DNA of 34,078 nt from CAIVAT01 sp037137455 (GCA_037137455.1 JBAXKG010000028.1:1-34078); one strand, 5' to 3'; numbered from the stretch's first letter, positions 1 through 7,921 are shown. Numbers and translations: made by a program. Notes: generated by a model from the letters alone, not told the origin.

Positions 1-13
1 TGAACAGGATGAA

Positions 14-111
14 AATGACGGATGACCGATGACCGATGACGGATGACGGATGACCGATGACGGATGACGGATGACCAATGACAGATGACCAATGACAAAT
101 GACCAATGAGA
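14..111. repeat. Heptamer tandem array (unit RATGACN)
   Basis: Fourteen consecutive 7-base units of the form [A/G]ATGAC[C/G/A] run from 14 to 111, the last degenerate (AATGAGA). Units vary only at positions 1 and 7. Every unit carries ATGA, an overlapping start and stop, and the start codon of the DUF4159 gene at 106 lies in the last unit. The same heptamer occurs on the opposite strand at 3763-3790. This is a simple-sequence array without spacers, so it is not CRISPR. Confidence 0.95.
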
Positions 112-762
112 CACAAAATTCTGGCAGGAATCATAGTCCTCCTTGCAATGACATCTTTCGTTCCGCCGTCTTTCCAGATTGCTCTATTGAAATATTCAGG
201 AGGCGGCGACTGGTATGCCAACCCGACCTCTCTGCCGAATCTGGTTAAGTTCGCCAATCATAATCTATCCACCAACATAAATGAGGATATTGCAACTGTG
301 GAAGCTGGCAGCGCCGGGATTATGAATTATCCGTTTATCCATATGACCGGGCACGGAAATATTGTTTTTTCGGATCAGGAATTGCAAAACCTGCGTAAAT
401 ATCTTATCGCCGGAGGCTTCCTTCATATTGATGACAACTATGGGATGGATAAATTCATTCGTCCCCAGTTAAAAAAAATTTTTCCGGAACTTGAATTACT
501 TGAACTCCCTTTTAAACACCCGATTTACCACCAGAAATACGATTTTCCAAATGGGCTTCCCAAGATTCATGAACATGATAATAAAGCTCCACAAGGGTTC
601 GGGCTCATCTATGAAGGCCGGTTGGTTGTTTTCTATTCCTATGAATGCGATTTGGGCGATGGATGGGAAGATCGGGTCATTCACGGCGACTCCGAATCAA
701 CACGGCTTAAGGCTCTTCAGATGGGAGCAAACATTCTTCAGTATGTATTCACTGCGAAATAA
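106..762 (+). CDS. DUF4159 domain protein, exported
   Basis: This 218-residue protein has an N-terminal hydrophobic signal or anchor (about residues 4-24) followed by a DUF4159 domain. Typical family features are visible: a glycine-rich turn then LHIDDNYG near residue 110, and an FPELELLEL..HPIY segment near 127-142. DUF4159 proteins are of unknown function and in Bacteroidota often sit near MoxR, DUF58 and BatA-type genes; here the following gene is Hdr-like instead. The ATG at 106 is the first possible start that keeps the whole signal sequence, and it lies inside the last heptamer of a tandem array, with no Shine-Dalgarno sequence. The next gene starts 48 bases downstream and has its own -7-like element, so co-transcription is uncertain. 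Confidence 0.8.
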   Translation: MRHKILAGIIVLLAMTSFVPPSFQIALLKYSGGGDWYANPTSLPNLVKFANHNLSTNINEDIATVEAGSAGIMNYPFIHMTGHGNIVFSDQELQNLRKYLIAGGFLHIDDNYGMDKFIRPQLKKIFPELELLELPFKHPIYHQKYDFPNGLPKIHEHDNKAPQGFGLIYEGRLVVFYSYECDLGDGWEDRVIHGDSESTRLKALQMGANILQYVFTAK

Positions 763-782
763 TGAATTGATCAATCTTTTCC

Positions 783-790
783 TAACTTTG
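783..790 (+). promoter_or_regulatory. Putative -7 element before the hdr-like operon
   Basis: TAACTTTG matches the Bacteroidota -7 consensus TAnnTTTG exactly and lies 20 bases before the ATG at 811. No TTTG is present about 20 bases upstream, so only the -7 half is supported. It would give the hdr-like operon a start independent of the DUF4159 gene, with a very short leader. Confidence 0.5.
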
Positions 791-810
791 AGCACTATTT
801 CCAATTCTGT

Positions 811-1521
811 ATGGGAAAACTCTACGACAAACTCGCTGAAGACGTTCGTTTTGTTGAAGGACTGAAAGCCTGCCTCAATTGTGGAACCTGCACTGCCATC
901 TGCCCTGCCGCAGAATTCTATAATTATCAGCCCCGCCAGATTGTCGATATCCTTCAAACCCGTGATGATGAGCAAATCGAAGCCCTCCTGAAGAGCGAAA
1001 CCATTTGGTATTGTGGCGAATGCATGTCATGTGTAACCCGTTGTCCCCGTGGAAATGCGCCGGGACTGCTGATCACTGTGTTGCGCTCGGTTTCGCAGGA
1101 AATGGGCTATTTTGTCGAGTCGGAAAAGGGGCGGCAACAATTGGTCATTAAACGTACCGTAGGCCATTGGATATTAAAATATGGCTATTGTCTTTTCCCT
1201 TCAGAAATTTTACCTGAGATGCATCCCGAACAGGGTCCGATATGGGAATGGGAACATGAGAATATGGAAGAAGTGATGCACCGGCTGGGGGCCAATTATC
1301 AAAAAACCGGACCTGGCATCTTACGTAAAATTCCACAGGAGGACCTCGATGAATTACAGCGGATCTTTGATGAAACGGGCGCCACAGAACGTTACCGGAA
1401 AATCGAAGAGTTCTCGCGCATTAAAGCTGATGAAATCGGAATGAGCCTGAATGATGGATTGGATAATGAATATGCCCGTCATATATACACTACCAACAAC
1501 AACACACACACGAGGGATTAA
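811..1521 (+). CDS. HdrC-like 4Fe-4S dicluster protein
   Basis: This 236-residue protein carries two ferredoxin-type [4Fe-4S] motifs: C21-x2-C24-x2-C27-x3-C31 and C68-x2-C71-x2-C74-x3-C78, with CP after each fourth cysteine region. This is the signature of HdrC, the electron-wiring subunit of heterodisulfide reductase and Hdr-like complexes. Residues after about 100 form an extension without cysteines, ending in a low-complexity Asn/Thr/His tail encoded by a CA-rich tract. The TAATG junction at 1519-1523 couples its stop to the hdrB-like start, so the two products are probably made together and form an HdrC-HdrB pair passing electrons to the HdrB site. Family assignment is firm; the substrate is unknown. 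Confidence 0.85.
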   Translation: MGKLYDKLAEDVRFVEGLKACLNCGTCTAICPAAEFYNYQPRQIVDILQTRDDEQIEALLKSETIWYCGECMSCVTRCPRGNAPGLLITVLRSVSQEMGYFVESEKGRQQLVIKRTVGHWILKYGYCLFPSEILPEMHPEQGPIWEWEHENMEEVMHRLGANYQKTGPGILRKIPQEDLDELQRIFDETGATERYRKIEEFSRIKADEIGMSLNDGLDNEYARHIYTTNNNTHTRD

Positions 1522-2600
1522 TGAAAATCGAAGGAAAACGTAGTATCTGGAAGGAGTATCAGAAGGAGATCGCCGCTGACCGGTATTTCTATGTAAGGAG
1601 CTGTGTAAGGCAGAACTTTTTTCCGGGGTCGGAAAAAACATTCCTTCGCATTATGAAGGACGAACTTCATAAAGATATTTTTGAAAATGCCGCCCACACG
1701 ACATGCTCAGGCATCGGTTATCACAGCGATATAGTTCCTTTTGAGACGGCGATGACCATGGTGGCCCGGCAGTTTGCGATCATGACCGAATCGGGTTATG
1801 AAAATTTTACGACCTCCTGCATTACCTCGTTCGGACTATATTCCGAGATTCTTGAAACCTGGAGCCATTTCCCTGAAGTCGAAGCCCGCGTAAGGCAGCA
1901 TCTGATCAAAGCTACAGGCCGTACATTCAATAAACCGGCCAACCTTTCACATGCAAGCGACGTGATTTTTAAATTCAGAAACGAGATAGCTGCAAAAAGC
2001 AAATACCGGTTGGTTAACAGGCTTACCGGAAATCCGTTGCAAGTGGTTGAGCATATCGGGTGCCATTATTCCAGGATGTTTCCCGGCAAAGGGATCGGAG
2101 GCGCCGAATACCCTTATGTTCTGGTGGGTATGATCGAAGAATGGGGCGGTGAAGTGATCGATTACCCTGAGCGACGGCATTGTTGCGGGTTCGGATTCAG
2201 GCAGTACCTTGTGCGGGCCAACCGGGGCTACTCAATAGCCTGTACTAAAAAGAAATTTGAATCCATGGCGCCATACAAACCCGATTTTATTCTCACCAAC
2301 TGTCCGGGGTGCCCCATGTTTCTCGATCGATGGCAATATGCCATCAGCGAAATGGAAGGCATTACTTATGGCGAAAACGGACATGGGATTCCGGTGTTAA
2401 CCTATGAAGAACTGGCAGGAATGATCTTAGGCTACGACCCGTGGGATATAGGATTACAGGTTCACCAGGTTCCGGTTGAACCACTCCTTGACAAAATCGG
2501 TATTCCTTATGACACACAAAGAAAATTCCAGACTATTGAAGGTAAAATAATGGGAAAACCCAAAGCGCCTTCGTACCTTAAATTTTATCAGCATGAATAA
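1521..2600 (+). CDS. HdrB-like CCG-domain protein
   Basis: The 359-residue product resembles HdrB, the subunit that in methanogens holds two noncubane [4Fe-4S] clusters for disulfide chemistry. The second (C-terminal) site is complete: C181, C221-C222, C261-x2-C264. The first site is degenerate: C28, C62 and C100 are present, but the partner positions are T61 and S103, so only three of the five usual ligands remain. The protein is longer than typical HdrB (about 290-300 residues), with an N-terminal extension of some 20 residues and a C-terminal tail of about 95. It overlaps hdrC by one base and the hdrA-like gene by eight bases, indicating translational coupling. It may hold one catalytic noncubane cluster and a modified or absent second cluster. 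Confidence 0.82.
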   Translation: MKIEGKRSIWKEYQKEIAADRYFYVRSCVRQNFFPGSEKTFLRIMKDELHKDIFENAAHTTCSGIGYHSDIVPFETAMTMVARQFAIMTESGYENFTTSCITSFGLYSEILETWSHFPEVEARVRQHLIKATGRTFNKPANLSHASDVIFKFRNEIAAKSKYRLVNRLTGNPLQVVEHIGCHYSRMFPGKGIGGAEYPYVLVGMIEEWGGEVIDYPERRHCCGFGFRQYLVRANRGYSIACTKKKFESMAPYKPDFILTNCPGCPMFLDRWQYAISEMEGITYGENGHGIPVLTYEELAGMILGYDPWDIGLQVHQVPVEPLLDKIGIPYDTQRKFQTIEGKIMGKPKAPSYLKFYQHE

Positions 2601-3615
2601 CAAGGTGATTGTTATCGGAGGCGGTATTGCAGGTTTGACGACCGCCGGTGCACTTTCAAACCTTGGCATTGAAGTGATAGTGCTTGAGAAAGATGCCCTG
2701 ACAGGCGGCCATGTTAAAAACTGGGACCGGCTTTTTCCCAGCCACCGTCCGGGGAAACAGGTGATGGATTTTATAGGTAATAACCTTGCCCCAGAAATCG
2801 ATATAAGATGTGGCGCTAAAGTGAATTCAATTGACCATAACGGTGATGGATTCACGGTTCACATTGAAAACAGTGAACCTGTTCAAGCGAAAAGCCTCGT
2901 TCTGGCAACCGGGTACGAACTTTTCGATGCCCACAAAAAAGAGGAATACGGGTATGGCATTTACGACAACGTCATTACTTCAGCCGAACTGGAAGCCATT
3001 TTTAAAGAGGGCAAAAAAATAACCACCCCCGGGGGCAAAACACCTCAACGAATTGGCATCATCCATTGTGTTGGCTCCCGCGATGAAAAGGTGGGAAACC
3101 TATACTGTTCAAAAGTTTGCTGTGTTACCGGGGTCAAGCAGGCCATCGAAATCAGGGAGATGCTGCCCGGATGTGAGGTGTTTTCATTTTACATGGACCT
3201 TAGGATGTATGACCGCAATTTCGAGGAGCTCTATTATGAAGCCCAGCAGAAATGGGGAGTCAACTTTATCAGGGGCCGGCTCTCAGAATGTGCCGAAAAT
3301 CCTGACCATTCGCTTGTTTTGAAAACTGAAGACACCTTAACCGGGAGGCCGTTGAAAATAACTGTCGACATGATAGTTCTGTTGGTTGGGTTTATGCCCC
3401 GGCCTGAAACGCGGGAAATTGCCAAAATGCTGGGATTGGAATCAGGCCCGGATGGTTTTTTATTGTCTTCTGATGAACATGTCAAAGATAACAGTACAAG
3501 CATTCCTGGCGTGTTTCTTGCCGGCGCTGTCAAAGGCCCGGCCTGCATTGTGAATACGATTGCTGATGCGAGGGCAACAGCTTTTCAGGTGAAGGAGTTT
3601 GTAGATGGTGAATGA
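2593..3615 (+). CDS. HdrA/QmoA-like FAD oxidoreductase, short form
   Basis: This 340-residue flavoprotein begins with a Rossmann FAD motif (GGGIAGL, residues 9-15) and ends with the second FAD contact region (GVFLAG near 306-311). Between them, C159-x12-C172-x3-C176-C177 matches the conserved [4Fe-4S] site of HdrA and QmoA, next to the CVGSRD motif. It lacks the extra N- and C-terminal ferredoxin domains of full-length HdrA (about 650 residues), so it resembles a minimal QmoA/HdrA core. FAD here would connect a soluble donor or acceptor to the HdrC/HdrB Fe-S chain. The ATG at 2593 lies within the last codons of hdrB. The stop codon (3613-3615) is embedded in a tetranucleotide array. Assignment to the HdrA family is firm; bifurcation is not shown. 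Confidence 0.85.
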   Translation: MNNKVIVIGGGIAGLTTAGALSNLGIEVIVLEKDALTGGHVKNWDRLFPSHRPGKQVMDFIGNNLAPEIDIRCGAKVNSIDHNGDGFTVHIENSEPVQAKSLVLATGYELFDAHKKEEYGYGIYDNVITSAELEAIFKEGKKITTPGGKTPQRIGIIHCVGSRDEKVGNLYCSKVCCVTGVKQAIEIREMLPGCEVFSFYMDLRMYDRNFEELYYEAQQKWGVNFIRGRLSECAENPDHSLVLKTEDTLTGRPLKITVDMIVLLVGFMPRPETREIAKMLGLESGPDGFLLSSDEHVKDNSTSIPGVFLAGAVKGPACIVNTIADARATAFQVKEFVDGE

Positions 3616-3733
3616 TTGAATGATTGATTGAATGAATGAATGAATGATTGATTGATTGAATGATTGATTGATTGATAGATTGATTGAATGATTGAATGAT
3701 TGATTGAATGAATGAATGAATGATTGATTGATC
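3609..3733. repeat. Tetranucleotide array TGAA/TGAT
   Basis: From about 3609 to 3733 the sequence is made almost entirely of 4-base units TGAA, TGAT and TTGA-phased variants, with one TAGA interruption near 3678. The array begins in the last codons of the hdrA-like gene and supplies its TGA stop. On the minus strand it yields a meaningless Ser/Asn/Gln/Ile-rich reading frame. Confidence 0.95.
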
Positions 3734-3762
3734 AATTAAGTTGTGAATGGTGAATATGAATA

Positions 3763-3790
3763 GTCATTTGTCATTTGTCATTTGTTATTG
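3763..3790 (-). repeat. Short heptamer array (GTCATTT)
   Basis: Three exact copies of GTCATTT (3763-3783) and one degenerate copy (GTTATTG) are present. The reverse complement, AAATGAC, is the unit found at 14-111, so the same heptamer family flanks the first half of the hdr-like operon in opposite orientation. Confidence 0.85.
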
Positions 3791-3816
3791 TAAAAATTTG
3801 AATTTGCGAATTTACT

Positions 3817-3887
3817 GAGCTCCGTAGGAGCTCCATATTGGTAGCCCGCGGGAATTCAATGTTATTTTCCGCTCCGTAGGTGCGGAA
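3817..3887. repeat. Twin CCGTAGG hairpin element
   Basis: Two hairpins share the core CCGTAGG. The first is GAGCTCC-GTA-GGAGCTC (3817-3833), a perfect 7-bp stem with a 3-base loop. The second spans 3867-3887: TTCCGC pairs with GCGGAA, followed by a T-T mismatch, CC/GG and the same GTA loop. A palindrome CCCGCGGG (3845-3852) lies between them. I recall similar CCGTAGG-loop hairpins as dispersed, REP-like repeats in environmental Bacteroidota, but could not check copy number here. Confidence 0.75.
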
Positions 3888-3902
3888 TGTTGAAAAAAGA
3901 TT

Positions 3903-4238
3903 ATGGCTATAAACTTCGGATATACGGTTTTACATGATGAATCGATCGACTTCGATCGGAACGACAAACGCATTGCCGAATACCTGAAGGTACATGAACC
4001 ATCATTAAATCTTTGCATTGGCTGCGGAAGCTGCTCGGCAACATGTTCGACCGGTCACTTTGTTGATTTCAACATCAGGCGGGTTCACACCTTCATAAGG
4101 CGTGGCGAAACAAAAGATATCAAGAAGGAAATCCAAAAGTGTATGTTTTGCGGTAAATGTCAGTTAGTATGTCCCCGTGGGGTGAACCTCCGAAATGTTA
4201 TTTTAACTATTAACCGGGCAATTGAACAAATAGGATGA
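3903..4238 (+). CDS. Second HdrC-like 4Fe-4S dicluster protein
   Basis: This 111-residue protein holds two complete [4Fe-4S] motifs: C38-x2-C41-x2-C44-x3-C48 and C80-x2-C83-x2-C86-x3-C90. It is a compact HdrC-like ferredoxin subunit, about the minimum size of the domain. Its stop overlaps the start of the next gene as ATGA (4235-4238), so it is probably the direct partner of the membrane HdrE/HdrD-type fusion, delivering electrons from the HdrABC-like part upstream or accepting them from it. It is separated from the hdrA-like gene by a 287-base repeat-rich spacer that could uncouple its expression. No TAnnTTTG element was found immediately upstream. Confidence 0.82.
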   Translation: MAINFGYTVLHDESIDFDRNDKRIAEYLKVHEPSLNLCIGCGSCSATCSTGHFVDFNIRRVHTFIRRGETKDIKKEIQKCMFCGKCQLVCPRGVNLRNVILTINRAIEQIG

Positions 4239-6121
4239 TCAATTTTAATCTTTTTGTACTTCCATTTTTCCTAGGGCTGATTTATGTGTTGATTGTCACA
4301 GGTCAAAGCTGGTACCGATGGATCAAAGCGCTACCTGCAATCGACAAGGTGAAATTCATTAGCGGGATCCGCCATCCGCGGCAGGTTTTATCAGCGCTTA
4401 AAGAGGTATTTCTTGAAGTGCTCATTCACCGGCGCATGTGGAAACGCAATCCGATGCTTGGATACATGCACATGAGCTTCGCTCTGGGTTGGTTCCTCCT
4501 GATTATCCTTGGAAATATTGAAAGTCGCTTTTACAGCGGAACCCACCTTAATGCACCCTATTACCCAATTTTTTTAAAATTCTTTATTCACGACAAACTG
4601 GTCATCTTTTTCGAGGTCTATTCTGTTCCTGGATTTTTCCGCTTCCTGATGGACTTTCTGCTGCTTTTTGTATTAAGCGGATTGGTACTTGCTATAATTA
4701 AACGGCAAAAGTCAAAGTGGTTTGGGATGAAACGAACAACTGAATTCCAACTCACCGACATTGTTTCATTAACTTGCCTATGGCTGATATTCCCAATGAG
4801 GCTGTTGGCAGAAAGTTATACTGCCGGTTATTATGGCAGTGGTGGTGGGTTTCTCACACAAACCCTGGGCAATATTTTGGTAAGAATATTACCAGTACCT
4901 TCCGGTTTTTTCGCTTATTCGTTGTGGTGGATATATTCTCTCACGCTGGGTATTTTTTTTATCACCCTCCCCTATTCAAGGTACTGGCATATCCCTACCG
5001 AAATTCTGTTGATATTTTTTCGTCATTTTGGAATTCAACCAAAGAAATGGCACTCCGGTTTCTCAGATGTCGAAGTTCAGGCATGCTCACGATGCGGAGT
5101 CTGCATCGACGTTTGCCAGCTTAACGATGCCGGCATCAACGATTCCCAGGCAGTCTATTTTATTCGGGATGTCCGTGACAAGTATGTCCCTGAAAAAATT
5201 TCCAGGAAATGTCTTTTATGCGGCCGTTGTCGGGAGGCATGCCCTGTTGGAATCAACTCAGATTCACTACGCCTTATAAAACGAAGGGAATTGGTTTCGG
5301 GACAAGCTGCCGATTATAGCTGGCTCGATCCGGACTCATACGAAACCTCCTTTCAGAGTGTACCTTCTAAACAGTGCGAGGTCATATATTTTTCCGGATG
5401 CATGTCGCATCTTACCCCGTCAATTATCCGTGCAATGAAGGGAATCATGGAACAGGCAGGCATTTCCTATTTTCATCTTGACGAAGACCGAAGTGTTTGT
5501 TGCGGCCGCCCACTTATGATCGCCGGAAAAGACCGTCAGGCGCATGATCTGATTGAATTCAATAAAAAACTTATTCGACATACGAAGGCAAAAATACTTG
5601 TCACCTCCTGCCCGATCTGTTATCGCGTTTTCAAGGAGGAGTACAATTTACCTATCCGGATACAGCACCATACACAATTCATTCTGGATCTGGTAAAAAC
5701 AGGAAAAATTCCGCTTCAGGGCAAATTTAAAAAGGTGGCTTATCATGATCCGTGCGACCTTGGAAGAGGATCCGGAGTTTACGAAGCTCCCCGGGAGCTT
5801 ATTGGTAAAGTTGCGGATCTTGTACCAGTAGAACAGGAGGCAAAAAATGCTATGTGTTGCGGTGGTAGCCTGGCGCTTTTTGAGGCCTCACAACAACAGC
5901 GTAATGCCATGACTGCCGCGGCTTTGGATATCCTTATCGAAGGCGGGCCCGATACAATAGTCACGGCATGTCCTATGTGCAAGAAAACATTTGAAAAGCA
6001 ATCACCGGTTGAAGTAAAGGATATTGCTGAATTGATTTATAAGGCGTTGCCTAAACCTGCTTACTACTCCGTTTCCGATCAATCTCATCAAGCAAAATCT
6101 TACGCAGACGAATTGATTTAG
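4235..6121 (+). CDS. Membrane HdrE-HdrD-type fusion reductase
   Basis: This 628-residue protein has three parts. Residues 1-265 hold about five hydrophobic segments (near 5-22, 78-94, 135-155, 175-192, 225-246), with histidines such as H79 that could ligate heme b, like HdrE or NarI-type gamma subunits. Residues 284-336 carry two [4Fe-4S] motifs (C284, C287, C290, C294; C326, C329, C332, C336). Residues 389-582 carry two complete CCG sites (C389, C422-C423, C459, C462; C507, C541-C542, C579, C582), as in HdrD. This suggests a quinone-linked reductase that moves electrons across to a cytoplasmic disulfide-type site. The last 71 bases overlap the 3' end of typA on the other strand. Related names are DsrK/HdrD-like; the true substrate is not visible. 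Confidence 0.85.
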   Translation: MINFNLFVLPFFLGLIYVLIVTGQSWYRWIKALPAIDKVKFISGIRHPRQVLSALKEVFLEVLIHRRMWKRNPMLGYMHMSFALGWFLLIILGNIESRFYSGTHLNAPYYPIFLKFFIHDKLVIFFEVYSVPGFFRFLMDFLLLFVLSGLVLAIIKRQKSKWFGMKRTTEFQLTDIVSLTCLWLIFPMRLLAESYTAGYYGSGGGFLTQTLGNILVRILPVPSGFFAYSLWWIYSLTLGIFFITLPYSRYWHIPTEILLIFFRHFGIQPKKWHSGFSDVEVQACSRCGVCIDVCQLNDAGINDSQAVYFIRDVRDKYVPEKISRKCLLCGRCREACPVGINSDSLRLIKRRELVSGQAADYSWLDPDSYETSFQSVPSKQCEVIYFSGCMSHLTPSIIRAMKGIMEQAGISYFHLDEDRSVCCGRPLMIAGKDRQAHDLIEFNKKLIRHTKAKILVTSCPICYRVFKEEYNLPIRIQHHTQFILDLVKTGKIPLQGKFKKVAYHDPCDLGRGSGVYEAPRELIGKVADLVPVEQEAKNAMCCGGSLALFEASQQQRNAMTAAALDILIEGGPDTIVTACPMCKKTFEKQSPVEVKDIAELIYKALPKPAYYSVSDQSHQAKSYADELI

Positions 6122-7856
6122 GGGTAACCTCCACGTATTCATCGCCTTTGATGTACTCCATTGCCTCTTCAAGCGAAAATTTAGTGGCCGGGTAGATTAC
6201 TGCTTTATCATCGGAACCTGATGCGCGAACATTGGAGAGTTTTTTGGTCTTGTTCACATTGATTACAATATCGTCACTGCGGGTACTTTCACCAATCACC
6301 TGACCATTATAAACATCTTCAAATGGTTCGATAAAAAACTTGCCCCGGTCTTGCAGTTTATCAATGGCATAGGTAATAGCCAAACCGGTATACATAGAGA
6401 TAAGCGAGCCATTATTCCGCCCCGGCAAATCACCCTTCCATGGTTGGTATGATTTAAAGCGATGTGCCATCACCGCTTCACCTTCTGTTGCCGTCAGTAC
6501 CGGGTTTCGCAAACCAATCAGTCCGCGTGCAGGAATTTCAAACTCGAGAATAACCCGGTCACGCTTATGTTCCATATGGGTCATGTCGCCTCTCCGACGA
6601 CTTACAAGCTCGATTACTTTTCCGGCAAAGGGTTCAGGCACCTGTACTTTCAGCAATTCAACCGGTTCGCACTTCTGACCGTCAATTTCTTTGGTTAAAA
6701 TCTGGGGTTGCCCTAATTGAAACTCATACCCTTCACGACGCATGGTCTCCACCAGAATTGCCAGGTGAAGGATACCACGGCCAAACACCTGGAAACGATC
6801 GGGCGAATCCATCTCTTCAACCTTTAGCGCCAGATTCTTTTCTGTTTCTTTGAATAGCCGTTCACGGATATGGCGGGAGGTGACAAAAGTGCCTTCCTTG
6901 CCTGCAAATGGAGAGTTGTTAATGGTAAAAAGCATGCTCATTGTGGGTTCATCAACACTTATTGGCGACATCCCCTCAGGATTCTCAAAATCGGCAATTG
7001 TATCGCCAATATCGAAATTTTCAGGACCAAGAATGGCGCAGATTTCACCCGCGAACACTTCAAATTTAACTTTCTCTTTACTGAGCCCTTCGAAAAGGTA
7101 TAACTCCTTGATAACTGATTTCACAACCGACCTGTCGTTTTTAACCAGAGAGATCGGCATGCCTGCCTTTACCGAACCACGTGAAATCCGACCGACTGCA
7201 ATTCTTCCGACATAAGATGAATAATCAAGCGAACTGATCTGCATCTGCAGTGTTCCGGGCAATTGCTGGGGAGCAGGAATGTGTTCAATAATCTGATCGA
7301 GCAGGTAACTGACATCTGAAGTTTCATTGCGCCAATCGTCCGACATCCAGCCATGCTTCGAAGAACCATAAACTGTCGGGAAATTGAGCTGGTCCTCGCT
7401 GGCATCAAGGCTAAACATCAGGTCAAACATTGCTTCATGAACCTCATCAGGAGAGCAGTTGGGCTTGTCGACCTTATTTATGACCACGATAGGTTTCTTG
7501 CCAAGTTCCAGCGCTTTTTGCAAAACGAATCTGGTTTGCGGCATGGGGCCTTCGAAAGCATCAACCAGGATCAGCACACCATCGGCCATATTAAGTACGC
7601 GTTCGACCTCACCACCAAAGTCGCTATGGCCAGGTGTATCGATAATATTGATTTTAATTCCCTTATATCTGACTGACACATTTTTTGACAATATGGTGAT
7701 CCCACGCTCTCTCTCCAGATCGTTTGAATCGAGGATGAGCTCCCCCATCTCCTGATTATCGCGAAACAATCGAACCTGATGTAAAATCCGGTCAACGAGG
7801 GTTGTTTTGCCATGGTCAACGTGGGCGATTATAGCGATATTTCTGATTTCCTGCAT
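6051..7856 (-). CDS. typA: Ribosome-associated GTPase TypA/BipA
   Basis: This 601-residue translational GTPase has the P-loop AHVDHGKT (residues 11-18), the switch II region DTPGHSDFGGEVERV, and NKVDKP as the G4 motif. It is followed by EF-G-like domains and the BipA-specific C-terminal domain. BipA binds the 70S ribosome and supports 50S assembly and stress or low-temperature growth. The length matches the family (about 600). ATG at 7856 is the natural start, right before the conserved N-terminus. A TACCTTTG promoter element lies 35 bases upstream, in a 117-base divergent region shared with the FAD oxidoreductase gene. The 3' end overlaps the Hdr fusion gene by 71 bases, tail to tail, and no terminator is visible there. 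Confidence 0.97.
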   Translation of the reverse strand: MQEIRNIAIIAHVDHGKTTLVDRILHQVRLFRDNQEMGELILDSNDLERERGITILSKNVSVRYKGIKINIIDTPGHSDFGGEVERVLNMADGVLILVDAFEGPMPQTRFVLQKALELGKKPIVVINKVDKPNCSPDEVHEAMFDLMFSLDASEDQLNFPTVYGSSKHGWMSDDWRNETSDVSYLLDQIIEHIPAPQQLPGTLQMQISSLDYSSYVGRIAVGRISRGSVKAGMPISLVKNDRSVVKSVIKELYLFEGLSKEKVKFEVFAGEICAILGPENFDIGDTIADFENPEGMSPISVDEPTMSMLFTINNSPFAGKEGTFVTSRHIRERLFKETEKNLALKVEEMDSPDRFQVFGRGILHLAILVETMRREGYEFQLGQPQILTKEIDGQKCEPVELLKVQVPEPFAGKVIELVSRRRGDMTHMEHKRDRVILEFEIPARGLIGLRNPVLTATEGEAVMAHRFKSYQPWKGDLPGRNNGSLISMYTGLAITYAIDKLQDRGKFFIEPFEDVYNGQVIGESTRSDDIVINVNKTKKLSNVRASGSDDKAVIYPATKFSLEEAMEYIKGDEYVEVTPKSIRLRKILLDEIDRKRSSKQV

Positions 7857-7891
7857 GTTAATATGTTGAATTGGCTGTTTGAAATAGTTTG

Positions 7892-7921
7892 CAAAGGTAC
7901 TGCAAAAAACAAAGCCACAAA
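7892..7921 (-). promoter_or_regulatory. Promoter of typA
   Basis: On the minus strand TACCTTTG (7899-7892) matches TAnnTTTG, and TTTG (7921-7918) lies 18 bases upstream as a -33 element. The predicted transcript would start about 30 bases before the typA ATG. Confidence 0.6.

Noticed and set aside
3609..3733. Possible CRISPR array
   Set aside because: Period is 4 bases with no spacers, so it is a simple-sequence repeat. The 7-base array at 14-111 is rejected for the same reason.
3460..3735. Minus-strand reading frame rich in Ser, Asn, Gln and Ile over the tetranucleotide array
   Set aside because: It is a translation of the TGAA/TGAT repeat and the antisense of the hdrA-like 3' end, with no start context or homology expected.
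3812..4018. Minus-strand frame of 68 residues over the CCGTAGG hairpins
   Set aside because: It overlaps the start of the hdrC2 gene and translates the hairpin repeat; such peptides are a known type of spurious call from dispersed repeats.
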